Shown here: positions 25,978 through 38,800 of the stretch, piece after piece | Layout of the letters: every line of letters begins with the position of its first letter | Position numbering within the stretch: position 1 is the stretch's first letter | Source: Biscogniauxia marginata | Lineage: Eukaryota; Ascomycota; Sordariomycetes; Xylariales; Xylariaceae | Length of the DNA: 64,000 bases | Assembly: GCA_022695795.1 (NCBI GenBank) | Contig: MU404090.1 | Span: forward strand, 248,001-312,000 | Reading direction: 5' to 3' | The notes under the pieces: model-generated | The model's input: the letters and a program-made list of their open reading frames with translations, nothing else | Told to the model about the DNA's origin: nothing | The model's database searches: none | Translations under genes and position numbers: made by a program

Positions 25978-28313
25978 CTATAAGCTGCCTATATCTAGCC
26001 CATGGACCCTGCCAATGAAGTCGCCCTTGGCACCCCTGATAAGTTCATCCATGTCAACCATGCCGGTGGCTATGTATTTCTCGCTAACACCGGCATTAAC
26101 GCGTTTCGAGAGTAAGTCTCGGAGCTCAGCACGCATCGCGCCCAGTTCGGCCTTCGTTATGGCTCTTGCTTCTTGCTGTTTCTGCTTCCGGCCGCCGCCG
26201 CGACCTCCCCATTTCCCAACACTCTGCATTTCGTCGCTATCATACTCGACGCCGAGCTCCTCGGCCGCATTTCGCATCCAGTCATCCTCCTTGTTTCCCT
26301 TTTCCTTGGCGAGCCCCGCGTCCGCAATCTTCTTCGCCAGCGTGATGCGGGGTTTTAGCCGACCGACTAGTTTGTGGTCCATGACCAACGTCTGCACAAA
26401 GAAATTCTTGCTAAATTTCTTGCTTTCTGAGTGCACTTTGGCAATAAGACGGCGTGTTGGTGTCACCTCTTCGGGTGCGCAAAGAAGGATACTTAACCCG
26501 GTCTTGTCCGCACGTGCAGTACGACCAGACCGGTGCACGTAAGCATCCGCCGCTCGTGGAACGTGATAGTGGACTACGAGATCGACATTAGGAATATCAA
26601 GACCTCGAGCAGCAACATCCGTAGCGATGAGTATAGATGAATCTTCCCTGGAGGTGCTAGTGAATCGTTCAATGGATCGTAATCGTGCCTTTTGGGGCAT
26701 TTGAGAATGTAAGGGGTGGGCGGCTAAATTCAAGTTTTGAAGCAAAGGGGCAATACGTCGAGCAGAACTTATGGAATTAGTAAAGACGAGCGTCCGTACA
26801 TTTGGACATAGCAGCAGAAGAGCATAAAGATATAGATCCTAGGGGTGGTTAGCCTGACAGCTTAAACGAGACTGGGCTTCTCACCTTTTCCACAGCACCA
26901 CATTCCACCAATCCCTCTTTTAGCCCCTCTGCCATTTGAGATACCGGGTTTACGTCAATGAACTTTGGCTTCTCTTCCCGGAAATTGAGCTTCTTGAGGA
27001 GATACTCCATCGAATCGTCCTGGCTCATTAAGTCATACTTGCCCTTACCAGCGAGCTTTTGCTGGAGGCCCTTATGGAATGTGGCTGAGAAGACAAGGGT
27101 TTGCCTGGGTGAGGGGGCCGTCTCTTCATCGTCTTCATCTGCTTCATACCGGTCTAGAGCACTCAGTATATCGGTAGCTTCCTTGAAGTGGCCCTCTGTA
27201 AGGAGCCTGTCGGCCTCATCGACGACCAGATATCCAATTCTCTTAAAGGTGGCCGTTAACTCGGAGCTCGAACTCAAGACTTCCCACAGTCGACCGGGCG
27301 TCCCAACCACAATGTCGGCCTTTGCCAATTGACGTTGCTGTTTCTGCACGGATAAGCCACCCGTGATAGAGCATACGTAAGGGGAGTTTGGCAGGCCAGA
27401 ACATAGATCTTTTATGTGATCCGTAAGCTGGTGAGCAAGTTCTCTCGTTGGTGAGAGGATCAAAGCAAGTGGAGTCTTGGACGCTGATTGGGAATCAGGC
27501 CCCTCTGATGAATCCAGCCACTTCTCGACAATTGGAATCGCGAATGCCAAAGTCTTGCCAGAACCAGTTGATGCCTTGCCAATAACATCGTGACCAGCTA
27601 GAATCTGAGGTATGGCTACTTCTTGTATCGGAGTAGGCTTGGGGAATTTCAATTTGGCCAGGGACGAAAGGATGTTAGGCGATAAACCCAGGGGAACCCA
27701 TGCAGACACGTCAATCTCGTCCTGTGACTCATCTACAACATCCAGGGCTGTAAAGACATTGGCTTCGAGTTCGGCGTCTTCCTTCTTCTTGGCGTGCTTG
27801 TTCTTTTTCTTCTCTTTTTGTGTATTTTTGTCCTTGTCCTTGTCCTTGTCCTTGGCGTTCTTATCATTCGAATCGATGAAATCCATAGACTCTATTGACT
27901 CCGTATACTTTGTATTTTCTGAGGTATTTAGTGCAGATGGCTCATCGTCGAATCCTTCGAATTCATCGCTCTGGCTTTGCGACTCGTCGCCAGCATCGGT
28001 AGGTGTATCAACTATTCTCTATCGGTTGTCAATAGAGGGGGATAAAAAGGGAGGTTGACGCCCGGGACCATACAAATTCAATGGTACTATCGGCGTTCCG
28101 GAGAACTTCAACGTCGTCGACCTCCTCCAGTCCGTAGAAACCTTCGGCGTCGTTGTGCATGTCGGGGAGTTTCGCCTTGCGCCATCGTAGAGAATCAACA
28201 CCTATCGATCGCCTAGCCTTCTTCGATATTCCGGGGAGTTTTGGGACCTTCGACTTTTTGTGTGGCTCTGTGGGCGCATCTGTGGTCGCTTTCCGCTTCT
28301 TAGACCGGTTCAT
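25978..28313 (-). CDS. MAK5: DEAD-box ATP-dependent RNA helicase Mak5 (60S ribosome biogenesis)
   Basis: Three exons read 28313-28074, 28018-26885 and 26838-25978, with introns of 55 and 46 nt. The joined frame is 745 codons (744 residues). The N-terminus carries a family block (LRWRKAKLPDMHNDAEGFYG, residues about 43-62). Helicase motifs are complete: Q motif PKPTPIQ, motif I ASTGSGKT (229-236), PTRELA, TPGRL, DEAD (347-350), SAT (391-393), LVFTNS, ATDVAARGLDIP and HRSGRTARA. A lysine/aspartate repeat (KDKDKDKDK, residues about 136-144) and a basic tract precede the core. Mak5 (human DDX24) acts in the nucleolus in pre-60S assembly. The gene is divergent from TRM7, sharing a 285-bp upstream region. 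Confidence 0.92.
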
Positions 28314-28598
28314 CGTTACAATTCGTATGGCACAAAATCGTATAAAGCTGTTGATGTGGATTCTGGGATGCTGCAGAAATGCGAAAAGCCAAAAGGAAAG
28401 AATTTCCAGACGATCGGCAAAGACCCACTAATCTCCACATGCACAGACCACACTTTAAACTTAGCCCTGCAGCTCTGACAGCTCTACCAACTCTGCCAGC
28501 TGGGAGACAGCAGTCTTTAATCGGCCGCAAAAATTGATGCCATTTCCATTTCCATTTCCAATCCTGCTCCATTCTTTTCACAAGTACAGACGATCGAT
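28314..28598. promoter_or_regulatory. Shared divergent promoter of MAK5 and TRM7
   Basis: Only 285 bp separate the two start codons, which point away from each other. Visible elements include direct repeats at about 28480-28500 (ACAGCTCTACCAACTCTG), a run of CATTTC units at about 28540-28558, and a CTGGGAGACAG stretch. There is no clear TATA box. Both genes serve the translation apparatus, so joint control is plausible, but this is inferred from arrangement only. Confidence 0.5.
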
Positions 28599-29884
28599 AT
28601 GGGTAAATCTTCTAAGGATAAGCGCGACGCATATTATAGACTTGCCAAAGAGCAAGGTTGGAGAGCAAGAAGTGCCTTCAAACTTTTGCAACTCGACGAA
28701 GGTTGCCTTCCCCTTCCCCCTCCCTCATCCCCCTTTTTAAACTAACCAGCATGAACCAAGGTAAAGCAATTCACGATTAAGTACTAATTAAAATGCCAGA
28801 ATTCGATTTATTTGCCAATGTCACCAGAGTCGTCGATTTATGTGCTGCACCTGGCAGCTGGTCTCAAGTGCTCTCGCGAGTATTGATCAAGGGCGAGAAG
28901 TTTGGCCGAGCCGCATGGCAAGATCGAGAATCCAGGTTTCGTCAACAGATGCTCGGCCTCTTTGGCTCTGACCAACCCGATGAACTACCAGCAGTAACTG
29001 AATCTGCTGGTGAACTAAGACCCCGGAAAGATGTCAAAATTGTTTCTATCGATTTACAGCCGATCAGTCCTCTGCCAGGAATTGTCACTCTCCGGGCAGA
29101 TATCACTCATCCTGCCACCGTGCCATTACTCCTGAAAGCGTTGGATCCCGATTACGATGCTAAAACCATGAGTCAGCAGGCCGCTCACCCTGTGGACTTA
29201 GTTCTCAGTGACGGCGCTCCAGATGTGACAGGTTTGCACGATCTCGACATCTACGTGCAGTCGCAGCTCCTATTCGCTGCCCTCAACTTGGCCCTCTGCG
29301 TGCTAAAACCTGGCGGCAAGTTCGTAGCCAAGATCTTCAGAGGCAAGAATGTGGATGTGCTCTACGCGCAACTCAAGATCTTCTTTGAACGGGTACACGT
29401 TGCGAAGCCAAGGTCATCACGGGCAAGCAGTGTCGAGGCCTTCATAGTATGCTTAAACTTCCAGCCTCCTAAAGGATTCTCAGCAAGCCTCGAGGAGCCA
29501 TTAGGTGTCGGTTTCCGGCTATCCAACATGACAGAGCAGAATTTCAAGAGCCATCCGATTAGCGCACCTACAGTGCTCCAAAATCCGGGAACTGGGGCCT
29601 GGGATAGCACGCTGCAACCTATCCAGGTAATCGATGAGCATGATATTACCGAGATCCAGCTAGAGGATCATCGTCGAAAACGTGAACAAGATATCAGATG
29701 GATCGCACCATTCATAGCTTGCGGTGATCTCTCCGCATTCGATTCGGACGCATCATATAAACTTCCACCTGGCCACATATCTCTCGATCCCATCCAACCT
29801 CCGACTGCACCACCTTATAAACGCGCGATAGAACTAAGAAAGGCTCACGGTGGTGCGTATGGAAAAACGACAACCAAGGCGTGA
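28599..29884 (+). CDS. TRM7: tRNA (cytidine32/nucleoside34-2'-O)-methyltransferase Trm7 (FtsJ family)
   Basis: Exons 28599-28701 and 28800-29884 (98-nt intron) give 395 residues. Exon 1 encodes [19 protein letters not shown] and [13 protein letters not shown], and the join restores [13 protein letters not shown]. The Rossmann methyltransferase core shows the SAM site [24 protein letters not shown], the acidic [14 protein letters not shown], and [13 protein letters not shown]. These supply the K-D-K-E tetrad (K28, D in SDGAPD, K in FVAKIF, E in SSVEAFIV). The enzyme methylates ribose 2'-O at positions 32 and 34 of tRNA anticodon loops, in yeast with Trm732 and Trm734. A fungal-type insert ([18 protein letters not shown]) follows the SAM motif. 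Its 3' end converges on the GNAT gene, 40 bp away. Confidence 0.93.
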
Positions 29885-29924
29885 TTTAGGCCTGGGAGAT
29901 TTATTGGGTAATCTACGAGTGAAT

Positions 29925-30515
29925 CTACGAGTGCTGTGGATGCTGAGCAGCAGGGCCTTCTACCAAACCAATAACAATTCCTTTCGTGTCGCATTCATCC
30001 CAGGCCTTAGCGCCGAGTGTCTTGCGATACAGCTCCATCGCATCTGAGGTCAAAAACATGAAGCGTCGTAAATGCGTCCAACCCTTGATGACCTCGTCGA
30101 GGCATTCCATCATCCAGCGACCGAGACCTTTGCCCTGGTGTTCCGGAAGGACGTAGACATCGGTGAGGTATGCAAAAGTTACATCATCCGTGACGACCCT
30201 CACGAGCCCAATCTGAGTAGGGCTTCCCTGGCCTGAGACCATTAGCACGGCTCGTTTGACACTCACTACACGATGCTTCGGATATGGGCTTCAATTACCG
30301 GCGATCTGTGCGGTGGACTTGGGGAGCAAATACAGCCCAAAACAAAGGGAATTGTTTAAGGCTTTCTTCATTGTCTCTCGTGGTAGGCCCTGCGCCCACC
30401 ACATCAGGTCCGAACCTAACGCCGCATTGACCGTGTCGACTTGGATGAGCTGCGGCTCAGTTGAGATGAGATAGTCATCGCGATACCAATTTTTGGGCTT
30501 GATATCGAGAACCAT
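29925..30515 (-). CDS. GNAT-family N-acetyltransferase
   Basis: Two exons, 30515-30299 and 30232-29925 (66-nt intron with a GCTAATG branch site and CTCAG acceptor), give 174 residues. The start is the ATG at 30515 (MVLDIKPKNWYRDDYLIST). The join restores STAQIAGQGSPTQIGLVRVV. Exon 2 carries the GNAT core: VTFAYLTDVYVLPEHQGKGLGRWMM, in which QGKGLG is the acetyl-CoA pyrophosphate loop. SDAMELYRKTLGAK follows as motif B. The acceptor substrate is unknown. Reading exon 2 alone would give a wrong 113-residue protein starting inside the intron. Confidence 0.85.
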
Positions 30516-32831
30516 GATGAAAATGAGTGAATTCCCGCAAGTCCAAAGACCAGTGATACAAGTATCATCAAGCAATGAATCACCGAGAATAAGCAAAGTT
30601 GGTTCGAGTGCTGGACCTAAATCATGAAGATGACTCCCCTGTAACTTTAGCTGCCTGCGTAATGACAAAAAGTCTCACATGCAAGGATTACTTTTAGTAT
30701 CCTCTGCACGTGACCTGAACAACCTTGTAATACGATAAGGGGCGTAAAATCAACGCCCGGTTTCTGAGTTGGAGCCAAACCACAAATCCCTGTCACTCAT
30801 CGCACAATAAGATGTGGCATGGGCTTGGTAGGGCAGATGACGACGACATGATAAGTGTCAAATCCCTGGTCGCGCAAGGGAGCTCTTCAATGAGGCCAGA
30901 ATTGAAAACTCAGCCGGGCAGCGCGAGGGAAAATTAGTATATCTATAGTAGCGTCTACATAGGGCAGATGTGTGTACGTGGCATACTAATTGGAATGCGG
31001 CTGAAATAACGCGTGTAAGCATATTGCAACCTTTCACATGCCAAAGAAAGCAATGCCACGACCGGTGTGGATGACGGTAAGTGTTATCTAAGACATCGAG
31101 GTCATATTGATGCTTATTTTCCGTCATCTGCGGCTCTGGCTACTACCATGTGTTTCAAGGTTACCCTATTATTGCGGCTCCCAGACGCGTCCAAGCAGCC
31201 CGTTTCCATCGATTAGATGCAGGAGTTGAGCTATTTTTCTTCCCTGTCACACAGGCCCTGAGTAACTATGAGATACATGAGGCTTCTAGGAGCCATGAGT
31301 GCCGAAAACAAGCTGTACTTGTCCGTGATGATGGTGTCGGGAACCGTGGCAGGGATTTCCGACCCAAGGGCTTGGTAATACATTTAGTTTGCTGCTCGTA
31401 TAGTAATGATGCTTTAAAATGAACCTGCTTAGTGGGTAAGGCCTGTCACATGTTATTACGAGTCAGTCACTCGGAGACTGGAACAAAGAGTTGAAATCGA
31501 CGGTGATTTGTAGATTCTCGAGAAAAGTAGATTGAAGAATACAGATACTTCTTTGCCCTGAACTCAACCTATGCTATCAGATATTTATGAGCACTGCCAT
31601 TTATGTACAACTCGCCTGTCTTTCGATGGTACTGATGTTTTGATAGACACCTTGAAGTTTCGTGAAAGGTACAACACTGAAGCCTAGAAACCTTCATTCC
31701 ATTCAGGCTTTACTTATCAGCACTTGTAGATTTACGTATCACACCACATAGTTCCCACTACACTAATTCTCGAGAATAAAGTGACGATCTAACTTGTGAA
31801 TTGAAATGGGACTTTTTATCAATGCAAGGAATGAATTAAGCCCTAGGCATCATCGGTGTGAAGAGTACCCAAGTCCGAAATGGTGTTACCAATCTGCCCA
31901 TGAATGACCGCCTAACGATGCAGCTGCAGCTTGTATGAATTGTAGGGATCTTCTTCGATTCTAGACACAAATAAGGCTAAGGTCAATGCTAGATATGTGT
32001 AGAGCTATTAGTGTCACCGGTATTGGTTCTGATGCGCCGTTCCTTCGTGTGAGAATACTGAGCTTCTGGAATAAATTACAATATTTATCACCAGAATAAC
32101 TATTTCATTGCAATTCAAACTTGTATGAGAAATGCCTTAGAGGTCCAAGCAAATTTCACCGCCCGAAGTGTTATTCATGTATTTTTACGACTTAGTCGTC
32201 AATAATTTCCATAGTGTTGAGATCGGTCATGGAATAGGTAGATGATATTAGATATGGAAAGAGGCATATCTGAAATATTGGGCTTGCGTAGCGAAACTAA
32301 CTATGCATATCGATATTACCTTGTCGATTAGGTATCTAGGTAGCAGGGAGTTTACCTCAGTCGACATGTTACTCTTCTCCGTACTACCCCCATCCATTTT
32401 GTCAAGGGAGGGGGATTGTGCATTTTAATTGTGACTGTGTGCGATAATCATGGAAGAGAAGCAAACTACAGGTGTGATTTCTGTGCTACCTCTGTTGTAC
32501 CACCTATGACTATACCCGCATGATGAAAGGGGCTCGCACTTTTCTGCTTTCCAAACCGCTTACCATTAGTTTGAGTGACTTAATCTGTATTTAAATACTG
32601 CCTTCACGTCTACCGACGCCCTCGGACACCCTTAGCTCTAGACTAGTAACATTCCGAAACTAAAAGCTATTGATTTCTTCTAACCTTTGGATATTCTCCA
32701 GCCTGTACAGCTATCCTCGTCTCGATCACGACGGTCTGGTCCCGCCGCGGTACTCAGGCGCCACCGTTGAAGGACAAGATATCAGCCAAATCAACCACAA
32801 AAATCCAATCTGCCTATCTGGCTAGCTTTCT
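30516..32831. other. Gene-free spacer upstream of the NLR-like gene
   Basis: No gene is recognised. The sequence is moderately to strongly AT-rich, with no frame over about 90 codons of convincing content. It includes the 5' region of the divergent GNAT gene and, in the last few hundred bases, presumably the promoter of the large plus-strand gene. A pyrimidine-rich stretch at about 32600-32710 precedes its start. Confidence 0.5.
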
Positions 32832-35800
32832 ATGGCTTCGCATCAAACTTCGAGTTCGGAGGTAAGCACTATAACAAAGTTCTTGCTGTTGACAGTTTTA
32901 TAAGATCTAACCAACAAACAGGGGTCATCGGCCAGAAAAGGTGAAGCCTTGGCGAAAGTATTTGATGAATCGGCCTACAAGAGGGCTAGAATGGATTCTA
33001 TCGATCCGTTTTTCTCTTGGAAAGTTGATGAACTTCCAAACTGGATCCCCGGGGAGAGGGAAAAACCATGTGTCGCGTAAGTCCAAGACACTTCTTTCAA
33101 AGTTCCCATCTACACAAACAAACAGTTGCCTCTTGACATTATATCCAGTATAGCACCCTTGCTAAAACCAACCATCATAGCGTGTTTCATGTAACACCTA
33201 GCGGTCCCGGTCCGGGTTTTTACGATTTTAAGCCATTGATTCCGAGACACATCACGAGACGGAAGGAGACTATATTTTATTTCCAACCAGCCAGCTTGTT
33301 ACTTGGGAACCTCGAGGAATCTATCCGGATACAGGCGATGTTATTGTTGAAAGGCCTCAAGGATCACAATGACAACTGCCTTTTGGTCAGCGCATTAGCC
33401 TGGATTTGAGATGTATGATAATTCTCATGCTAATGCTCGGTATAGGAATCCAATCGATCCGTCATCTTTGTTGCCTACGGTCTCGGTTCTTTAATAGTTA
33501 AAAAGGTATCCTATTATATGCCGTCCCACTTCAGTATCTGTTTATTATTGATAAGTATGAATAGGCACTTTCACTTGCAGCTACTTCTGAGACCGAACCC
33601 AACTTCTCTCGGGCCTTCTTTAATACCTCTCTAGTAGTAAGTTAAATGTGTTTATATATCGTACAAAGGACGGATCTTTTATAGAAAATAGCCTCACATC
33701 ATTTCTTTTGCCTATAAGTTCCTATATCAATACTTTGTGTATCTAACCAATTATATCTTCAAGTTATTCTCCGGATGCCCCCAACGTAGCACCGATATAC
33801 AAACATTGGAATCAAAAGTTTATGCACTCTTCGACAAGTACAAGAAGGAACAATGGGCCCATCTTCTCACTTCGACTTCTGTTCGAAGCCTGGCCAACTC
33901 TATCCTAGAGACAACCGATTTGTTTATTGCCTCTAAGATCAGTCTGCGATCTCGAGTTATAAGTCTTTATGCAAATCCAGAGGGCGACGGACATATACAC
34001 TTAGTAAGACAGTTTCTGGCTTACTTGAACATACAGAAAGACTCATACTCACGCAGGAACTTGATTTCTTCACCGCAACTCTAGGAATAGCATCAGAACC
34101 AGCGATTCAAGAGCAACGCGGAAAGGCTATGCCGAAAGGAGAATACGCCTGGAGGGAGTTTTTCCATATCACTAGTTTCCAGCTGGAGAGCTATGTGTCA
34201 CATAGGCATATGCGTATGTTCCAATGCGGAAATTCCCCTATTTAGGACTAATTCAGATCTTAGGTTGGATTCCTAGAAAGGAATGGAAGCCTACAGAGAG
34301 ACTTCTCCTGTCCTTGGCATCGCCACATAGACAGTTGCCTGCCAAGGATCCCGGATCACTCCCAGTCTCAGTCCTAAGAGCCCCAGCATACCAAGAATGG
34401 GTAGATGTCATGAGTCCACAAATTCTATACCTCTACGGAACTTCCAGTTACGAGTCCCATGATGCAGCAGATCAAATCTTCCTCTCGTGGAAAGAGGAGC
34501 AGCAAAAGCAAGGTATACACTTTCCAAATGTGTTCTCGTTCACATTCAACGCGGCCGAGCCCGACCGTGACTCTATTCAGGATATGCTGGCCTCCTTCTT
34601 TGCTCAAGCATTTGCCGGTCATGTCGACTGGGCTCTCGATAACGAGAATGACAAGAATGACAAGGATAAAATTCATCAACACCAGCTTCTAGACAATATT
34701 GGATGGTCTGATATTCTTCATGATCAGTTTCTATTCAAGGTTGAATGGACGGCAGAATCTTGCCTCGATGCTCTCGAGTCTTTAAGGAGATTCATATCTG
34801 AACCATCTACATTGATTCTGCTACATGATCTAGATGAATGCAGTCAGCAGAGTCGGGAACTGTTTCTCGACTACTTTAAGAAACTATCGGAGAGGACTGA
34901 GCAACCACTCAGGATCCTGGTTACATCACGAGTGTCTGGTAGCCTACTGGACGAGCTGAGTGCGTGGCCGAGTATCGACATGGGCGAACGCGACTCCGAT
35001 GCAATACAGGAGGCCACAAAGGCATCTAAGAAGGACAACGATCCAGAATTCAAAATCGAAGATGAAAATAGCCTACGTGCTGTCACTGACTCCTTGTCGC
35101 TCTTAAATTTGAGTGGGAGTCAAAAGAAGCTAGAACTGATGGATAGAACTAGTTCTAAAGTGATTATCGATCTTATTCGAAACCATACAGGCTGGTCCGA
35201 CAATTCGTCAGACGAGTCGGTGACTCACTTTTCGGACCTTCTTGGAAGCTCTAGTCATACTTCATTGGATGTTCTAGACAAGTTTCTCAGATCCATTGCA
35301 GATGACGAAGAGGAACTATGCTTGATTCTCGGTTGCTCTCTCTACGGTCTCCGCCCCTTGAGCATGGAACTACTTACTTCTATTCTTCATATCTTCCGTA
35401 AACAGCAAATAGGAGTCGAAGACCCTCACATTCTGGGATTCTTTCAAAAAGACGTTCATCTCTCTGAGTCACCTGAAGATATTAATCCTTCTTGGACGAC
35501 AACATCGCACCAGTTGGCGTCTTGGCTCCGTGGAATGGCTGATTTCCCCTATGGCCACGTGACCATCAAGAACGAAATCCAAGACCTTTTCAGATAGGAT
35601 ACAGGATCTGATCAGTACCTATGGAATCATGCAAGACAAACCGTACATCAATCCATGGTGAAGCTCTGTTTGGCGCAATTCGCCCATGATAGCATACAAC
35701 ATGACCTTGAATCCCTTTTGCGGAGGCACAATGAGATTAGGGAAATAGGCGATGATCGACCTCTCATTACCCCAAAGTCCCACGAACTAACAATGTACCT

Positions 35801-38800
35801 GACTCAGGCCTTGCAATACCATCTATCCAAGTGCTCTGTTCACTTTTGCAGAGAGGCACTTCGTCCCTTCCTCGAGAAACCTGAAGGAGGGGGTCTTACG
35901 CTATGGGCAAAGGCATATTGGGCCGTGAGCAACTCTGTATCCCAGACGTCGATACCTCCTAAATTAGCTCTTCCAGTATTGGCGACTCTCGGCATTATAT
36001 TTCAGGAAGATGTCCAAAATAACAACGAGAAAATGATCCCCGTACACTACATTAAAGATGCCGGAGGTCAGGATTCTGTTCTCGAAGAAATGTTCCTTGA
36101 AGTAATCAAGGTCAATAACGAGAGAATGGCGCTGGAAATACTATCTATACTGTTATCTGAAAGGAAGGCTGCTAGTCATTCTATAATCAGATTATTGTCT
36201 GGATTATCGTCGTATGGAAACGCTCCTAATCAGTCTCCTTGGCTTGGTTCCGCGATCTGGGCAGCAACGTGGCTCAATATGGACCGTTTGGTAGACATGA
36301 TGCTGAGAAATGGCGCAAGGCCGGAACCCGAGGACATGAAAGATCCCTTACTCACTAGATACTTTGCCTCCCCTCTCTCTATGGCAACTTACCTAGGTCA
36401 CACTGCCACGGTTAGGGTCCTCCTACACCACAAAGCAAAAACGGATGTACTTATGCTGGAGAAGTTTGACTGTGTTTCTGTCACCGCTTTGCAAGGACAT
36501 GTCGAGGTGATGCAGGAATACAGCAGAGAATTGAAATACCCAGAGCATCTACTACGTATTTCGTCAAGCTTAGGGAATTGGAAATTCGTCACAGCCCTTC
36601 TCGATCTTGGTTACGTCCCGAAAGAGCTCGAGGGCAGCATTGACAAGCAGACTCTACTCGCAGAAGCATGCGCGAAAGGATATCCAAAAATTACAGAAGC
36701 CCTTTTGAGATATGGCGCAAGCCCAAACATCACAAGCCCATCCCACGAGGATACCCCCTTGTCGATTGCCGCCATCTCGTTGCCGAGTGTCCAGTGTGTC
36801 CGCCATCTACTCCGGTATGGTGGCAACCCTAACCACCAGGACCTGCGGCCACCATTGATACACAAGCTTGCTGGCTCATCTAATAATACCGTTAGCACAC
36901 TGAGGATATGCGATTTGTTGGTTAACAATGACCCACCCCTCAGCCTGACAATTAAGGCCGCGGACGATGCTACCGCTCTTATGAAAGCATGCAAAGCAGG
37001 GCAGCCGGCGATGGTAGAATGGCTACTACTACGGGGAGCGAATATCAATGCCCAAGATAAGAATAATTTCACCGCTTTGCATTTTGCTGTCCAGGTGAAG
37101 AATACAGCGGTGGTCCAGGAACTCCTCAAGCGGAAACCAACGGTAGACATCACGGCCGGTAAGGCCGAGCAGACACCCCTACACATGGCATTATATGACA
37201 AGACAACCAGGAATCCACCGCCTGATCCGAGAACACAGGGGACTCTTGACGGCTCGGTCTTAATAGTAAAAATGCTTCTCGATGCCGGTGCTGATCCTCA
37301 CAAGTTTGACTTCGAACAACGAAAGGTTTTTGATCTGGCCGCTGCTCAGCAGAAGCTTGACATATTGAAGATTCTCATTGAATATAAAGTCAACAAGGAT
37401 GGCGATGGCGCTAAAGGATGGGCACCGATTTACCAGGCCGTTGACAAATCATTTCTTCGCGCCTGGTTCTGGCTCCAGGGACACTGGAGGAAGCGTTACA
37501 TTCTAGATGAATTACCAAGGGACGAAGCCGATTTTCTTAAATCCCTTCTCAAGCATCTAAAGCCGGCTGACCTCGAAGTTCGCAACAGCGAAAACGAAAC
37601 AGCTCTCCTAGCAGCAAGTAATTCGTTTAGCCTTGAATGGTTACAGTTTCTCATTAAAACCGGCGCTAATGTCAACGCCCAAGATTCACGAGGTTGTACT
37701 CCATTGATCAACGTCGTAGATAAAAACAGTGGGAAAGAGTGGATTTCTGCCCTCACCTCCCGGCCAGAAACTCAGATCAATCTCGCATCCCGTTTCCTCG
37801 GTGGTCCCATTCACATATTATGTCGGTCCACTGACGCACACCAGATCAACTACCTCCTCGATTGTGGCGCAGACGTCAACCTGAACGTCCCTACGATCAG
37901 AGACGGAACACCTTTGATTGCACTTCTGCTTGCACTCGAATGCTGGGGCCTTTATAAAATTGATAAAATTGTCAAAACGTTCGTAGAGCATGGTGCGGAT
38001 GTGCAGATGACCGTCAAAAGCACGTTCTATAATGCTATCTCGACGGCCTGCTTTGTGGCCGAAGCGAGCATGATTCGTTTTCTGCTGGAAAAGGGTGCAT
38101 CCGCAGATGATGCCGACCCGGTGTCCGGTCGCCTCCCTATTCACTTCGCCGCAATGAACGGTGTGGGAAATCTCGAAGCATTTCTTGAGCACTATACCGG
38201 GGACTTGATGGCTGCCGATGTTGAGGGCAAGAACTGTCTCCATTGGGCGGCACAGTTCGGTAACGCCAAAGCCATGGAACTCATCCTGTCCAGGTTAAGC
38301 GACGACAGAAAATCGCGGTCAGATTGCCTAGCTGTGACCGACAGCGATGGGTGGACGCCCTTATGCTGGGCGGCGCGGCCGGCTAGGAAACCCTTCTGCT
38401 GGAAAAAGAAGTCTGAAAAGGGGGATTATATGGCGACGGTCCAACTTCTCCTCGAGAACGGTGCGGATAAATCTGTAGAATGCCGTATAGGCAAAGGGGA
38501 AGGCGCCGAAATTTTAACGCCTCTTGATTTGGCGCGCCGCTGCAAGGCTGATGAGGACGTTGTCAATATGCTCAAACAGGGTATTGAGAGTGGAATATCC
38601 TCAGTTGGCCATGGGATCTATCATGAACCACGGCTCGACTGCTGTATCTGTATAACCGTAAGCTTTTTCGTTTCTTTACCCGCGTCATCACAGATTATTC
38701 ATCATGGCCTCCCTAGCTTTTCCCACACAACCCAGACTCTCTACTATACTGCCTACTCTACAGTGAAACCGACTGACAAAATTGTGATTATGTTAGCCTA

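Noticed and set aside
33407..33409. TGA apparently ending the N-terminal part of the NLR-like gene
   Set aside because: It lies inside a 60-nt intron (33386-33445) with a GCTAAT branch site and TAG acceptor; splicing restores LLESNRSVIFVAYGLG in frame. The donor GTCAGC is weak, so this intron should still be verified.
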